Both the position numbers and the translations under genes were made by a program. From JADKFD01 sp050250665 (GTDB taxonomy: Bacteria; Pseudomonadota; Gammaproteobacteria; Xanthomonadales; SZUA-5), in assembly GCA_050250665.1 (NCBI GenBank), contig JBFWOF010000009.1, forward strand, positions 1 to 64,000: a DNA stretch of 64,000 bases, written 5' to 3'. This document shows, piece by piece, positions 43,621-52,150 of this stretch (its first letter is position 1; every line of letters starts with the position of its first letter). The notes under the pieces were generated by a model, which did no database searches, was not told the origin of the DNA, and saw only the letters and a program-made list of their open reading frames with translations.

Positions 43621-43830
43621 TTAGTTACAAGAAGTTGTGTCCGGAAGCAAGCCGGCGTTGCCGGGGTTACTGTCGACCCGTTTTGCCCGTCGCCTGCAGG
43701 CATCCGAGCAATACCTGATTTGCTCCCACACTTTCTCCCAGCGCTTGCGCCAGGTCATCGGGCGCTGGCAATGGGCGCAGAGCTTGCTGGCGCGGGTCGG
43801 TGCTCGGCTCTCGCGTGCCTTGCTGGCCAT
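43621..43830 (-). CDS. DUF2256 zinc-ribbon-like protein
   Basis: 69 residues with the DUF2256 signature: CxxCQRPMTWRKRWEKVWEQ and RYCSDACRRR, giving four Cys (C18, C21, C41, C45) that probably bind zinc. DUF2256 proteins are commonly encoded beside or fused to photolyase/cryptochrome-like proteins, and here the gene starts two bases after the photolyase stop. Its role is unknown; it may assist the photolyase-like protein. Confidence 0.88.
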   Translation of the reverse strand: MASKARESRAPTRASKLCAHCQRPMTWRKRWEKVWEQIRYCSDACRRRAKRVDSNPGNAGLLPDTTSCN

Positions 43831-43832
43831 GC

Positions 43833-45383
43833 TCAGGCCTGATCGCCAAAGAGATCAGCCTGCGGGCTGGGGCTGGGCAGCGCGCGCTGCATGCGGCGCT
43901 TGCGGCTGCCGTGCTTGTCCATCACCGCGCGGCTCTGCTCGTACATGCCCGGGCGCCGGCGCCAGGCCGTAAGTCTGGCCTTGGCTTCGCGCGCCGCCTG
44001 TTCATGATCGACGATCGGCCGCGGGTAATCGCGCTCCAGAATCACGCCGTGGCGTTGCTGCTCGGCCAGGCTCATCCGAAAGGGCGCGTGGATCAGCGAC
44101 ACCGGCAGCGGCGACAGCTCCGGCAGCCAATGGCGGATGAACTGGCCATCCGGGTCCTGATCCAGCGACTGCTTGATCGGATTGTAGATGCGCGGGATGT
44201 TGATGCCGGTGACGCCCGACTGCATCTGTGCCTGGCTGTAGTGAATGCCGGGCTCATAGTCGACAAAGCGCCGCGCCAGAAACAAGGCCGGCTCGCGCCA
44301 ATGCAGCCACAGATGGTAGCTGGACACGGCCATCAGCATGGCCCGCATGCGGAAGTTGATCCAGCCCTCGTGGTCGAGCATGCGCAAACAGGCGTCGACA
44401 AAGGGCCAGCCGGTGCGGGCCTCGCGAAACGCAGCGAAGCGCTCGTGGTCGAAGTCGTCCTCGCGCATGCCGTCGAAACCGCGGTGAATGTTGTGGAATT
44501 CGATCTGCGGCTCGCTTTCCAGTTTCTGCATGAAGTGGCAGTGCCAGTGCAGCCGCGATTCGAAGGCCTGAAGCGCGCGCGGCTGGGTGGCCAGTTCGGG
44601 CGGCAGTCGCGGCTGCGCCCGCAGTTGTGCACGTCGCGCGCGTACCGCCTGTACCAGTTCGCGCAGCGACAGATTGCCCAGGCTCAGATGCGCCGACAGT
44701 CGCGAGCAGGCCGTCGCCGCCGTCAGGGGCGAGGACATCTGGCGGTGATAGGCCAGTCCGCGCTGATCGAGAAAGCCCTGCAGCAATTCCAGGGCCGCAC
44801 GGCGTCCGCCGGCCTGTCGGCCGGGACACGGATCCGGCGCAAGCCCCTGCCGCATCTGCTCGATGCAGTTCTCCAGTTCGCCGTTGCCACGCACCCAACG
44901 CGTGCCTCGGGCGTCTTCGTGGCAGGGACTGCCGATCAGCGTTTCCCACTGCTGCGCCCAGCCCTGGCGCCGACGCAGTCCGCGGACCACGCCGAACTGT
45001 CGATACTGATGCCAGGGCAGTCCCAGTTCACGCAGGATGGTGGCCACGCGGCGGTCGCGGTCATAGGTCCAGCCGTTGCCGGTTTCCTCATGCGAATGCA
45101 CCGCGCCCAGCGAGTATCGGGCGTGCAGCGTGCGCAGTACCTCACCCACATCACCCACGTGCACTTCCAGTGCCCCGCCACGCGCGCTCAGCTCATGCGC
45201 CAGCTCGCGCAGGGATTCGCACAGGAATTCGAACTGGCGGGCGCTGGTGTCCGGCGCCTGCCAGTAGCCTGGCTCGAATACGTACAGACCCAGCACGCCG
45301 CGGGAACTCGTCCCGGCGGTCGTGGGCGCATGGTCGGCCAGCCGCAGATCGCGCTTGAACCAGACCAGATCGAGCTCGCTCAT
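43833..45383 (-). CDS. Photolyase/cryptochrome-family flavoprotein
   Basis: 516 residues from an ATG with GGAGC nine bases upstream. The N-terminal photolyase alpha/beta domain starts LDLVWFKRDLRLADH (about 4-130). The FAD-binding helical domain (about 215-480) has WPFVDACLRMLDHEGWINFR and MRAMLMAVSSYHLWLHW, followed by INIPRIYNPIKQSLDQDPDG, the hallmark FAD/DNA-contact region. It should repair UV pyrimidine dimers or act as a blue-light sensor; which cannot be told from sequence, although the group that travels with DUF2256 is usually annotated as photolyase-like. Operon partner DUF2256 follows after two bases, then sigma/kinase module 2. Confidence 0.88.
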   Translation of the reverse strand: MSELDLVWFKRDLRLADHAPTTAGTSSRGVLGLYVFEPGYWQAPDTSARQFEFLCESLRELAHELSARGGALEVHVGDVGEVLRTLHARYSLGAVHSHEETGNGWTYDRDRRVATILRELGLPWHQYRQFGVVRGLRRRQGWAQQWETLIGSPCHEDARGTRWVRGNGELENCIEQMRQGLAPDPCPGRQAGGRRAALELLQGFLDQRGLAYHRQMSSPLTAATACSRLSAHLSLGNLSLRELVQAVRARRAQLRAQPRLPPELATQPRALQAFESRLHWHCHFMQKLESEPQIEFHNIHRGFDGMREDDFDHERFAAFREARTGWPFVDACLRMLDHEGWINFRMRAMLMAVSSYHLWLHWREPALFLARRFVDYEPGIHYSQAQMQSGVTGINIPRIYNPIKQSLDQDPDGQFIRHWLPELSPLPVSLIHAPFRMSLAEQQRHGVILERDYPRPIVDHEQAAREAKARLTAWRRRPGMYEQSRAVMDKHGSRKRRMQRALPSPSPQADLFGDQA

Positions 45384-45435
45384 GGGCGCTCCGCGGGGCA
45401 ACAACGCTTAGGCTGCCGCAGAGCACGTCGACAAA

Positions 45436-45870
45436 ATGCGCTCAACCAGCGCGCGATCCGGTGGATACCCGGATCAGGGTCAGAGCTGGACGCCGATCCG
45501 GCGCCCCAGCGGTCGCGGCAATCTGGCGCCAGCGCTGCGGGCGTCGTCTCCCTATGTCGATGACCAGCAGCGGCTGCTGCTCATCGGGCCCAAGATCTCG
45601 CGCGACAGTCGCCTGCGCATCGTTGCCAGCAAGGATTTCTATCTGCAGGGTTCGCAGGCGCCGCGAGAGCTCATGAGCTGGCAGCCGATCAAGCAGATGC
45701 CTGAGGGCTGCCACCATCTGCTCAGCACGGTGTCCAGCGACCAGGAACTGTTCGTGCAATGCCAGGATCTGAGCATCCTGCGCAGCAGCGACGGCGGGAA
45801 GACCTGGGGTATCGAGCGTGAGCCGACCTTGCCATCCGACCGTCAGGACCAGGCTTTGCCTCGCAGATGA
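45436..45870 (+). pseudogene. Fragment of a BNR-repeat (sialidase-like propeller) protein
   Basis: 144 codons. The translation begins mid-repeat: YPDQGQSWTPIRRPSG and later SSDGGKTWGIERE are Asp-box (BNR) motifs of the S-x-D-x-G-x-x-W type, separated by a propeller-blade-like segment. No signal peptide or start with Shine-Dalgarno is seen, and homologous proteins are much longer, so this is probably the 3' remnant of a larger gene, or a fragment left by recombination. It lies between the photolyase gene (opposite strand) and the TPR-GGDEF gene. Confidence 0.5.
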
Positions 45871-45951
45871 GGCCCCATTTGCCGCGCGCCAGCGATCGCC
45901 ACCTGGCGTATTCTTCTCCGGGCAACGAACCACCCTTGCTGGGCTATCCCG

Positions 45952-47982
45952 ATGCGACTGAGGCAGCTTCTGTTTCTTGTCGTTTGTGCCTGTGCGGCCG
46001 TTTCTGGCTCACCAGGGGCGCTGGCGCAGGCTGTCGAGCCGTTGGCGACCCAGGAGTCGTCCCGCCCCGCCAGCGCCGGAAAGGCCTTGGATGGTGCCTT
46101 GGCCGCACGCATCGCCGAAGCCGAACGTCTGGCGTCCAGTGGTGACTACGAGATGGCCGAAACCGTCTTGCTGGAAGCTGCACGCAATGCCGAGAAAACC
46201 GGTCCGGCGGCGCTCGATGCCGTTGATCGGGTCAGGGCGCAGATCGAGTTTCGCCGCGGTCTCTACGATCAGGCACTGAGCCTGTTCAGCGGCATTCTCT
46301 TGCGTGCCGAGCAGCGTCGCGACCTGCCGACGCTGGCCCAGGCCGAATCCGACATTGCCTCACTGCAGCGGCGGCGCAGCAATCTCTCCGAGGCCATTGC
46401 CGGCTATGAGCGCGCGCTGGCGCTCTATCGAGGGCTGGCCGACCGCGGCGGAGAGGCCCTGGTACTCACGCATCTGGGGCTGATTCGACTCAATCAGGGC
46501 GAATTCTCGGTGGCGCTGGAACTGTTGCGGAAGAGTCAGGAGCTGCAGGAAACCGGCGCCAGGGCGGAGCTGGATCGCACCTTGCATTATCTCGGTCTGT
46601 TGTACGCCGGCATGCGCGAATACGACACCGCGATGACCTATCTGCAACGCGGATTGCTGGAAGCTCGCAAGACTGCCGAAGCCTCGCGGGAAGCACCCTT
46701 GCTCGGCAGTCTGGCGCGGATCAGCAACTTCCGTGGCGAGTACGGCGAAGCCCTCGAGTTTGCGACTCAGGCCGAACGACTCGCCGAACGTCTGGACAGT
46801 CCGCCGAGCCGGGCCTATTCCAGACTGGAACATGGGCGAGCCCTGCTGGGACTGAATCGAATCGATGAAGCCCGCGTCGTGCTCGAAGAGGGCGAACGCA
46901 TCGCCGCGGAGATCGGTCAGCAGGGCACCCGTGCCGACTATCTGGGGCTGCTGGCCGAGATCGCGCAACGTCAGGGCCGCGCCGATGCCGCGCTGCAGTT
47001 GTGGGACACGGCTTTGCCTACCTATCAGCAGGGACACGATCAACCGCAGCTGCTGAGCACCTATCGCGCCATGATTCCGGTGTTGCGCGACGGCGGTCAG
47101 CTGGAGCGCGCGGTCGAGATTGGACTGAAGAGTCTGGCGCTGCAGGAGCACCTCACCGGGCTGGACATGAACCGCCGATTGGCGGTTCTGGAATCGCAGC
47201 ATCGTCAGCAGGAAGCGGCGCGACAGATCGAGTTGCTGCAGCGTGACCTCAAGATCCAGGCCCTGGGACTGAAACAGGAAGAGCTCAAGCGCTGGATTGC
47301 CGTGGGTGCGGTGCTCAGTCTGGCGCTGATCGTCGGCCTGCTCGGGATGCGCTACCGCGAAAGCCAGCAATCGGGACGTCGATTGGAGCGAGCCAACCAG
47401 GCACTGCTCAGCAGCCAGTCCGAATTGAGTCAGGCCCATGCCGAACTGGGGCTAAAGGCCGAGGCCCTGGCCCGCGCCGCCAGCACCGATGTGCTCACCG
47501 GCGTCGCCAACCGGCGCGCTTTCCTCGAGCGCTTCGGCCAGTCGTGGGACGAAGCGGTGTCCAGCGGCGGAGAACTGTCTCTGGTGCTGATCGATATCGA
47601 CGATTTCAAGAAGGTCAACGACACGCTCGGGCACGCTGTCGGCGATGCCGCGCTGTGCGCCTTGGCCGAGTGCCTGCAGTCGCAGTTGCGCCCGGACACG
47701 CCATTGGCCCGATGGGGCGGGGAAGAATTCGCGGTACTGGTGCCCAACGCCAATGCCGACGCCGCCGCGGCACTGAGTGAACGCTTGCGCGCCGCCGTCG
47801 CCAGAATGATGCGCAAGGAGGTTCCGCCCCTGACCGTCAGTATCGGCGTTGCCAGCCTTGCCGGCCGGCGGCTCGCCCGGCCCGAGGCCTTGTTCGAGGA
47901 GGCTGATGGCGCACTTTACGAAGCCAAGGCGGCAGGACGCGATCGGGTGCGCGTGGCGCGAGGACAGGCTGCGGCGGGCTGA
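45952..47982 (+). CDS. Periplasmic-TPR sensor diguanylate cyclase (GGDEF)
   Basis: 676 residues. A signal peptide (LLFLVVCACAAVSGSPGALA) is followed by a tandem TPR region (about 45-420; LGLIRLNQGEFSVALELLRK; LHYLGLLYAGMREYDTAMTY). Then a membrane helix (about 447-465, WIAVGAVLSLALIVGLLGM), a coiled coil (RANQALLSSQSELSQAHAEL) and a GGDEF domain (about 505-670) with DVLTGVANRRAFLERF and GGEEF. The upstream inhibitory site is RPDT, not RxxD. The protein resembles YaiC-like periplasmic-TPR GGDEF sensors that convert envelope binding events to c-di-GMP. It reads away from the photolyase operon. Confidence 0.9.
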   Translation: MRLRQLLFLVVCACAAVSGSPGALAQAVEPLATQESSRPASAGKALDGALAARIAEAERLASSGDYEMAETVLLEAARNAEKTGPAALDAVDRVRAQIEFRRGLYDQALSLFSGILLRAEQRRDLPTLAQAESDIASLQRRRSNLSEAIAGYERALALYRGLADRGGEALVLTHLGLIRLNQGEFSVALELLRKSQELQETGARAELDRTLHYLGLLYAGMREYDTAMTYLQRGLLEARKTAEASREAPLLGSLARISNFRGEYGEALEFATQAERLAERLDSPPSRAYSRLEHGRALLGLNRIDEARVVLEEGERIAAEIGQQGTRADYLGLLAEIAQRQGRADAALQLWDTALPTYQQGHDQPQLLSTYRAMIPVLRDGGQLERAVEIGLKSLALQEHLTGLDMNRRLAVLESQHRQQEAARQIELLQRDLKIQALGLKQEELKRWIAVGAVLSLALIVGLLGMRYRESQQSGRRLERANQALLSSQSELSQAHAELGLKAEALARAASTDVLTGVANRRAFLERFGQSWDEAVSSGGELSLVLIDIDDFKKVNDTLGHAVGDAALCALAECLQSQLRPDTPLARWGGEEFAVLVPNANADAAAALSERLRAAVARMMRKEVPPLTVSIGVASLAGRRLARPEALFEEADGALYEAKAAGRDRVRVARGQAAAG

Positions 47983-48026
47983 GCCAACGCGACAACGCGC
48001 GCGAACCACGAACTCGCCTGGTGCGC

Positions 48027-48493
48027 ATAGCCCGTTGTGCCGCGCAGCGGCTCAGCGGGGCTTCTCGTATCACCGCCCGGAGAGCGCTGCGCGCACTTCG
48101 GGCTACAAGAGTCGGCTCTTGACGGAATACGGAAATTTGACGACTTGCGATATGGGTTCCTGGAGAGCCGCGTGTGTCGGCCCGAACCTGCCTACGGGCC
48201 ATGAACTCGCCTGCTGTGGGTAGCCTGGTGTGCCGCGCAGCGGCTCACCGGGGCTCTTTCGCCTCACCGCCCGGAGAGCGCTGCGCGCACTACGGGCTAC
48301 AAGAGCCGGCTCTTGCCGGAATAGGGGAATTAAACGACTTGCGATATGGGTTCCTGGAGAGCCGCGTGTGTCGGCCCGAACCTGCCTACGGGCCATGAAC
48401 TCGCCTGGTGCGCGTAGCCCGTTGTGCCGCGCAGCGGCTCAGCGGGGCTTCTCGCATCACCGCCGGAAGAGCGCCGCGCGCACTTCGGGCTAC
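48027..48493. repeat. Array of three GTAGCCC palindromes in ~194-bp units
   Basis: Copies at 48027-48106, 48220-48300 and 48414-48493 match the element at 32401-32481. Between them lie two nearly identical ~113-bp spacers (CTACAAGAG..CGGCTCTTG, GATATGGGTTCCTGGAGAGC, GGCCCGAACCTGCCTACGGG). So the 550-base gap 47983-48533 is a duplicated array with no gene. Open frames within it follow the palindromes and are not coding. Confidence 0.92.
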
Positions 48494-48533
48494 GTCAAAT
48501 CGACACTTGCCGGGTCTGGCGCGGCTCCGCTGA

Positions 48534-48842
48534 TCAAACGGACTTGGTCTCGAACATCAGCAACTCAACGCCGGCCTGAGCGAAATTGCCGAGATCGGCG
48601 GCGGTGGCCTGGCCCTCTGGGGAGCCCAGCGCCTGCTGGATTGCCGCCATGGAATCGAAGCCCAGCAAGGCGACCAGGTGATAGGGCGATTCGCCACCTG
48701 CAGACGACACCGGCCCGTCATTGACCTGATAGCTGCGCAGGCCCGGAATGGTCTTGGCCAACGGCACATGATGGTCGAAATAATGCCGATCGAAGGCAGC
48801 GGCATCAGCGGGATGCCTGTACAGCGCGACTAGCGTAGCCAT
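48534..48842 (-). CDS. EthD-family protein
   Basis: 102 residues matching the EthD dimeric alpha/beta-barrel family: VALYRHPADAAAFDRHYFDH, then HVPLAKTIPGLRSYQV, and a C-terminal EGQATAADLGNFA. Such proteins are required for ethyl tert-butyl ether degradation in Rhodococcus, but most homologues have unknown roles in small-molecule metabolism. No catabolic partner is nearby. The start is the only reasonable ATG. The gene stands alone between the repeat array and kinase module 3. Confidence 0.85.
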   Translation of the reverse strand: MATLVALYRHPADAAAFDRHYFDHHVPLAKTIPGLRSYQVNDGPVSSAGGESPYHLVALLGFDSMAAIQQALGSPEGQATAADLGNFAQAGVELLMFETKSV

Positions 48843-49133
48843 CGGTGATCGTCCTGTGCGGGAAAGTCGGTGGCACTGCCCATCTGTGCCCAGGTGCAGC
48901 TTAGATTTTGCCTACTGTTCGGGCAAGGCGTAGGTGCCCTGCACCAAGGCCAGTGGGGTGCGTGCCGCTATCGGGGTCCCAAACGCCGATGTTGCTGCGC
49001 ACGCGGCCGCCATGGCGACCGACCCCTATCTGCAGTCCGGCGCTGCCGGCGGGTCATCGACAAATCCTTCAGCGGCAGATCGGTGGACCTACGTCGACCC
49101 GAGCTGTCGCCTGACATGGATGTCTTGACCACT

Positions 49134-51344
49134 TCAAAGTTCGGGCCGGGCCTTCTCGGCGCCACAGGCTACTTGCCACCAATTGCGTGCACGCTCGATC
49201 AGATGGCGCCGGTTGGGCAGGAGCGGACTGGCGCTACGCTCAGCCATTTCTGCTTGTGCGCGCGCGTCCGGGCAGCGGCCGGTTTGTGCCAGCGCTGCGG
49301 CATGGAAGAAATGCGCAGCCTGCAGATCGTCGCTGGCTGCGGTTTCGCCCGACAGGACGATCTGGGCCGGCTGCAGCCAGCGCAGCGCCGCTTGCGGCTT
49401 TCGATCGAGCAGGGCCTGATAGCCCTGCATCAGATGGAACACGGCCAGCTCCGGATGATTCGGGGGATATTCGGCGGCGTAGCTGGGCGCCGCCAGCTCC
49501 AGCCAGTGTGCCGCGGAATCGGCATCGTCATTCTGCAGGGCCAACGCCGCCAACAGCCACTGTGCCTCCGCCCGGCGCATCGTCGAGAATTTCTCCGGAA
49601 AGGCGTCGATGGTCGCCATCGCGCGATCCAGTGCTGCCTGCGCCTGGTCGAGCTGGCGGCCGCGCAGGGCCACCCAGCCGCGTTGGCGCCAGTAGGATTC
49701 GGCTTGTTCAGGCTCAAGCTCCGCGCGTGGCTCCAGCCTGCTGGCCAGATCCAGCATACGCTGGGCGAGTTCGAACTCATTCAGTCGGGCGGCGACACCG
49801 GCAGCCGCAGCCAGCGCCCCCAGAGTTGGCGCTGGCGGCACCTCGGATTTGGCACTCACGGCCATGATGCTTGAGCTAAAGCGTTGCAACAGCTTCGGGT
49901 CGGTGTCGCTCTCCAGCGTCTGCACCAGCAGGCGCAGATTGTCGAGCTGGCGCTGCCGACGCAGGCTGACCGCCATCGACGTGTCTTTCTCGAGTGCGCT
50001 CAGCGCTGCCTGGAGAATGTCGCGGCCTTCGTTGGGTCGGCCGAGATTGATCAGGCCGTTGCCGATCTGATTGAGGCTCAGCCACAGCAGCTCCGGATCG
50101 GCGTCACCTTGTTGTTGCAGGCGCTCGGCAGCCTCAACCAAAAAAGCACTGGCCGGTGGATCGTGACCGGCGTAGACCTGCGGACTGGCGGCGCCCAGCA
50201 CTTCCAGCAGCGCGTTCAGATGTGCGCGAGTGCGCTGAGCTTCGTGCGCGGCGCGATCAGCCTGATGCCAGGTGGCCAGTCCGCCCACGGCCAGTGCCAC
50301 CAAAATCGTGCAACCCAGGCTCAGCGGCCAGCGATACTGGCGCATCCAGCGCCAGCTTCGGGCGCGGCGGCTACCGATGCCGCTGCGCAGATTGCGGCCA
50401 GCCAGCCAGTCGCGCAGATCGTCGGCCAGTGCCGAAGCGCTGCGATAGCGTTCGGTCGGCTGCGTTGCGCTGGCGCGGTCGGCGACAGCCCGCAGCACGT
50501 GGTCCTTGAGTGGACTGCCGTCCACGCAGAGTTCGCGCAGGATCACACCCAGCGCATAGACATCGCAGGCGGTAGTCACGCTGTCGCCACGAAATTGTTC
50601 GGGTGCGGCGTAGCGCGGCGTCAGGGCCTGAAAACCGGTTGCGGTCAGCTGCGGGTCGGTGTCATCCAGCAGTCTGGCGATGCCGAAGTCGAGCAAACGC
50701 GGTCGGCCATCCTCGCCGACCCGGATGTTGGCGGGCTTGAGATCGCGGTGCAGTACCAGTCGGCTGTGGGCATAGGCGACGGCATCGCAGACTTCGGTCA
50801 GCAACTGCACCCGATGCGCCAGCGGCAGCGCTCGGTTGCTGCAGACCGTGTGCAGATCGGCGCCGGCAATGTACTCCATGGCCAGCCACAGACGGCCGTC
50901 GGCGGTGATGCCGGCATCGATGAGACGGGCGATGCCGGGATGTTCCAGACGTGCCAGTACCTGTCGTTCGCGCAGGAAGCGCTGCTGACTGGCGCTGCTG
51001 CGCGTGCCTGGATGCAACAGTTTCAAGGCCACGGTCTGGGCGAACCCACCCTCATGCCGATAGCCGCGATAGACCACGGCCATGCCGCCGCGACCCAGTT
51101 CCTCGGCGGCCGTGAACGGACCGAAAGAGCTTCCGCAAACGCTCTCTGTTGAAGCCTCCGGCGGCACCGATTCGAGTAGCTCGCGCAATTCCTCGGCCAA
51201 TGCGGCGTCGGTCTTGCGCAATTCGACCAGCGCCAACTCGCGCTCTGACGGCGCCTGCTCCAGCAATTCGTGAAACTTCAGGCGCAAGCGCGCAAACGCA
51301 TCGGAAGCCGCGGCGGCGGCTTGTTCCGGCGCGTCAGAGGGCAT
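49134..51344 (-). CDS. Membrane Ser/Thr protein kinase with TPR region (module 3)
   Basis: 736 residues from an ATG that overlaps the sigma stop by 11 bases; the longer open frame would run through the sigma gene. Kinase domain about 75-320: glycine loop LGRGGMAVVY (83-92), ATP Lys108, HRDLKPAN (199-206), DFG (219-221), APE (247-249). Membrane helix about 340-358 (PLSLGCTILVALAVGGLATW). The C-terminal region (~375 residues) is helical, with weaker TPR-like repeats than modules 1 and 2 (LNQIGNGLINLGRPNEGRDI), and ends in a Trp/Cys-containing segment. Activation of the sigma factor by phosphorylation is inferred from the pairing. Confidence 0.92.
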   Translation of the reverse strand: MPSDAPEQAAAAASDAFARLRLKFHELLEQAPSERELALVELRKTDAALAEELRELLESVPPEASTESVCGSSFGPFTAAEELGRGGMAVVYRGYRHEGGFAQTVALKLLHPGTRSSASQQRFLRERQVLARLEHPGIARLIDAGITADGRLWLAMEYIAGADLHTVCSNRALPLAHRVQLLTEVCDAVAYAHSRLVLHRDLKPANIRVGEDGRPRLLDFGIARLLDDTDPQLTATGFQALTPRYAAPEQFRGDSVTTACDVYALGVILRELCVDGSPLKDHVLRAVADRASATQPTERYRSASALADDLRDWLAGRNLRSGIGSRRARSWRWMRQYRWPLSLGCTILVALAVGGLATWHQADRAAHEAQRTRAHLNALLEVLGAASPQVYAGHDPPASAFLVEAAERLQQQGDADPELLWLSLNQIGNGLINLGRPNEGRDILQAALSALEKDTSMAVSLRRQRQLDNLRLLVQTLESDTDPKLLQRFSSSIMAVSAKSEVPPAPTLGALAAAAGVAARLNEFELAQRMLDLASRLEPRAELEPEQAESYWRQRGWVALRGRQLDQAQAALDRAMATIDAFPEKFSTMRRAEAQWLLAALALQNDDADSAAHWLELAAPSYAAEYPPNHPELAVFHLMQGYQALLDRKPQAALRWLQPAQIVLSGETAASDDLQAAHFFHAAALAQTGRCPDARAQAEMAERSASPLLPNRRHLIERARNWWQVACGAEKARPEL

Positions 51345-51930
51345 TGTCGGCTGAACCACAATGGCGCTGCAACCAGGCCCGGGCCAGGGCCCAGTCGCGG
51401 TAGACCGTGCGCTCGTCCAACTCCAGCAATGCAGCCACTTCGGAGACTTCAAGGCCGACAAAGAAACGCAGTTCGACGATCTGCGCCAGTCGCGCATCCA
51501 GTTCATTGAGGCGCGACAGGCTGCGATCCAGATCGAGCAGGTCGGTATCGGCCTCTATCGGCAAGCCGACAGCTTCGATCAGTTCCACGCGTTGCATCTG
51601 GCCGCCGCGCTTGTCACGCTGCTGCGCGCGGGCGCGGTCGATCAGGATCTGGCGCATCACCCGCGATGCCGTGGTGTAGAGATGGCGGGTACTGCTGATC
51701 TGTAGGCGTTCGGCTCCGAGCAGGCGCACGAAGACATCGTGGACCAGCGCCGTAGGCTGCAGGGTGGCGTGCCCGGCGTGCGCGCGCAACTGGCTCGCGG
51801 CGAGTCGGCGCAGTTCGTCATAGACCCATGGCAACAGGCGATCGAGGGCGCGCTGATCGCCGTCTTGCCACTGCTGCAGCCAGGCCGTGATGTCGGTTGC
51901 CAGCGGCTGACCGAGCTGCGCCTCATTCAT
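51334..51930 (-). CDS. Kinase-linked ECF-type sigma factor (module 3)
   Basis: 198 residues. Region 2: ALDRLLPWVYDELRRLAASQ and LQPTALVHDVFVRLL with RHLYTTASRVMRQILIDRAR (about 25-105); region 4: IVELRFFVGLEVSEVAALLE with DERTVYRDWALARAWL (about 145-190). The TALVHDVFVRL and RVMRQILID segments align well with module 1 (TALVHESYLRL, RAMRQILVD), marking a common subfamily. A beta-helix secreted protein gene diverges from it across 220 bases. Confidence 0.92.
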   Translation of the reverse strand: MNEAQLGQPLATDITAWLQQWQDGDQRALDRLLPWVYDELRRLAASQLRAHAGHATLQPTALVHDVFVRLLGAERLQISSTRHLYTTASRVMRQILIDRARAQQRDKRGGQMQRVELIEAVGLPIEADTDLLDLDRSLSRLNELDARLAQIVELRFFVGLEVSEVAALLELDERTVYRDWALARAWLQRHCGSADNAL

Positions 51931-52150
51931 TCGGCCGCTCCGGCATTCCTGATGCCCGCACTGTGCCCGCGAGCGCCATCAGGCCAATCGCAACACTCAT
52001 GTCCGGGCTTCCAAGAGGGGGGCGTCCAACAGCGGAAGATCAACTCGCGATTCTGCCCGAAGCCTGGGTGCGCGCGCATCTGCGCAGCGTGCATGTCAGG
52101 TATGCGCTCGATCCAGCGTACGCACGGGAATCATTCGCGGAGAGCCCAAC

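Noticed and set aside
43621..43703. An earlier start for the module 2 sigma factor
   Set aside because: It would overlap the DUF2256 gene by ~80 bases and adds residues with no homology to the sigma family.
48027..48493. Possible CRISPR array
   Set aside because: Only three repeats; the ~80-bp units are palindromic and the spacers are near-identical to each other, the opposite of CRISPR spacers; no cas genes.
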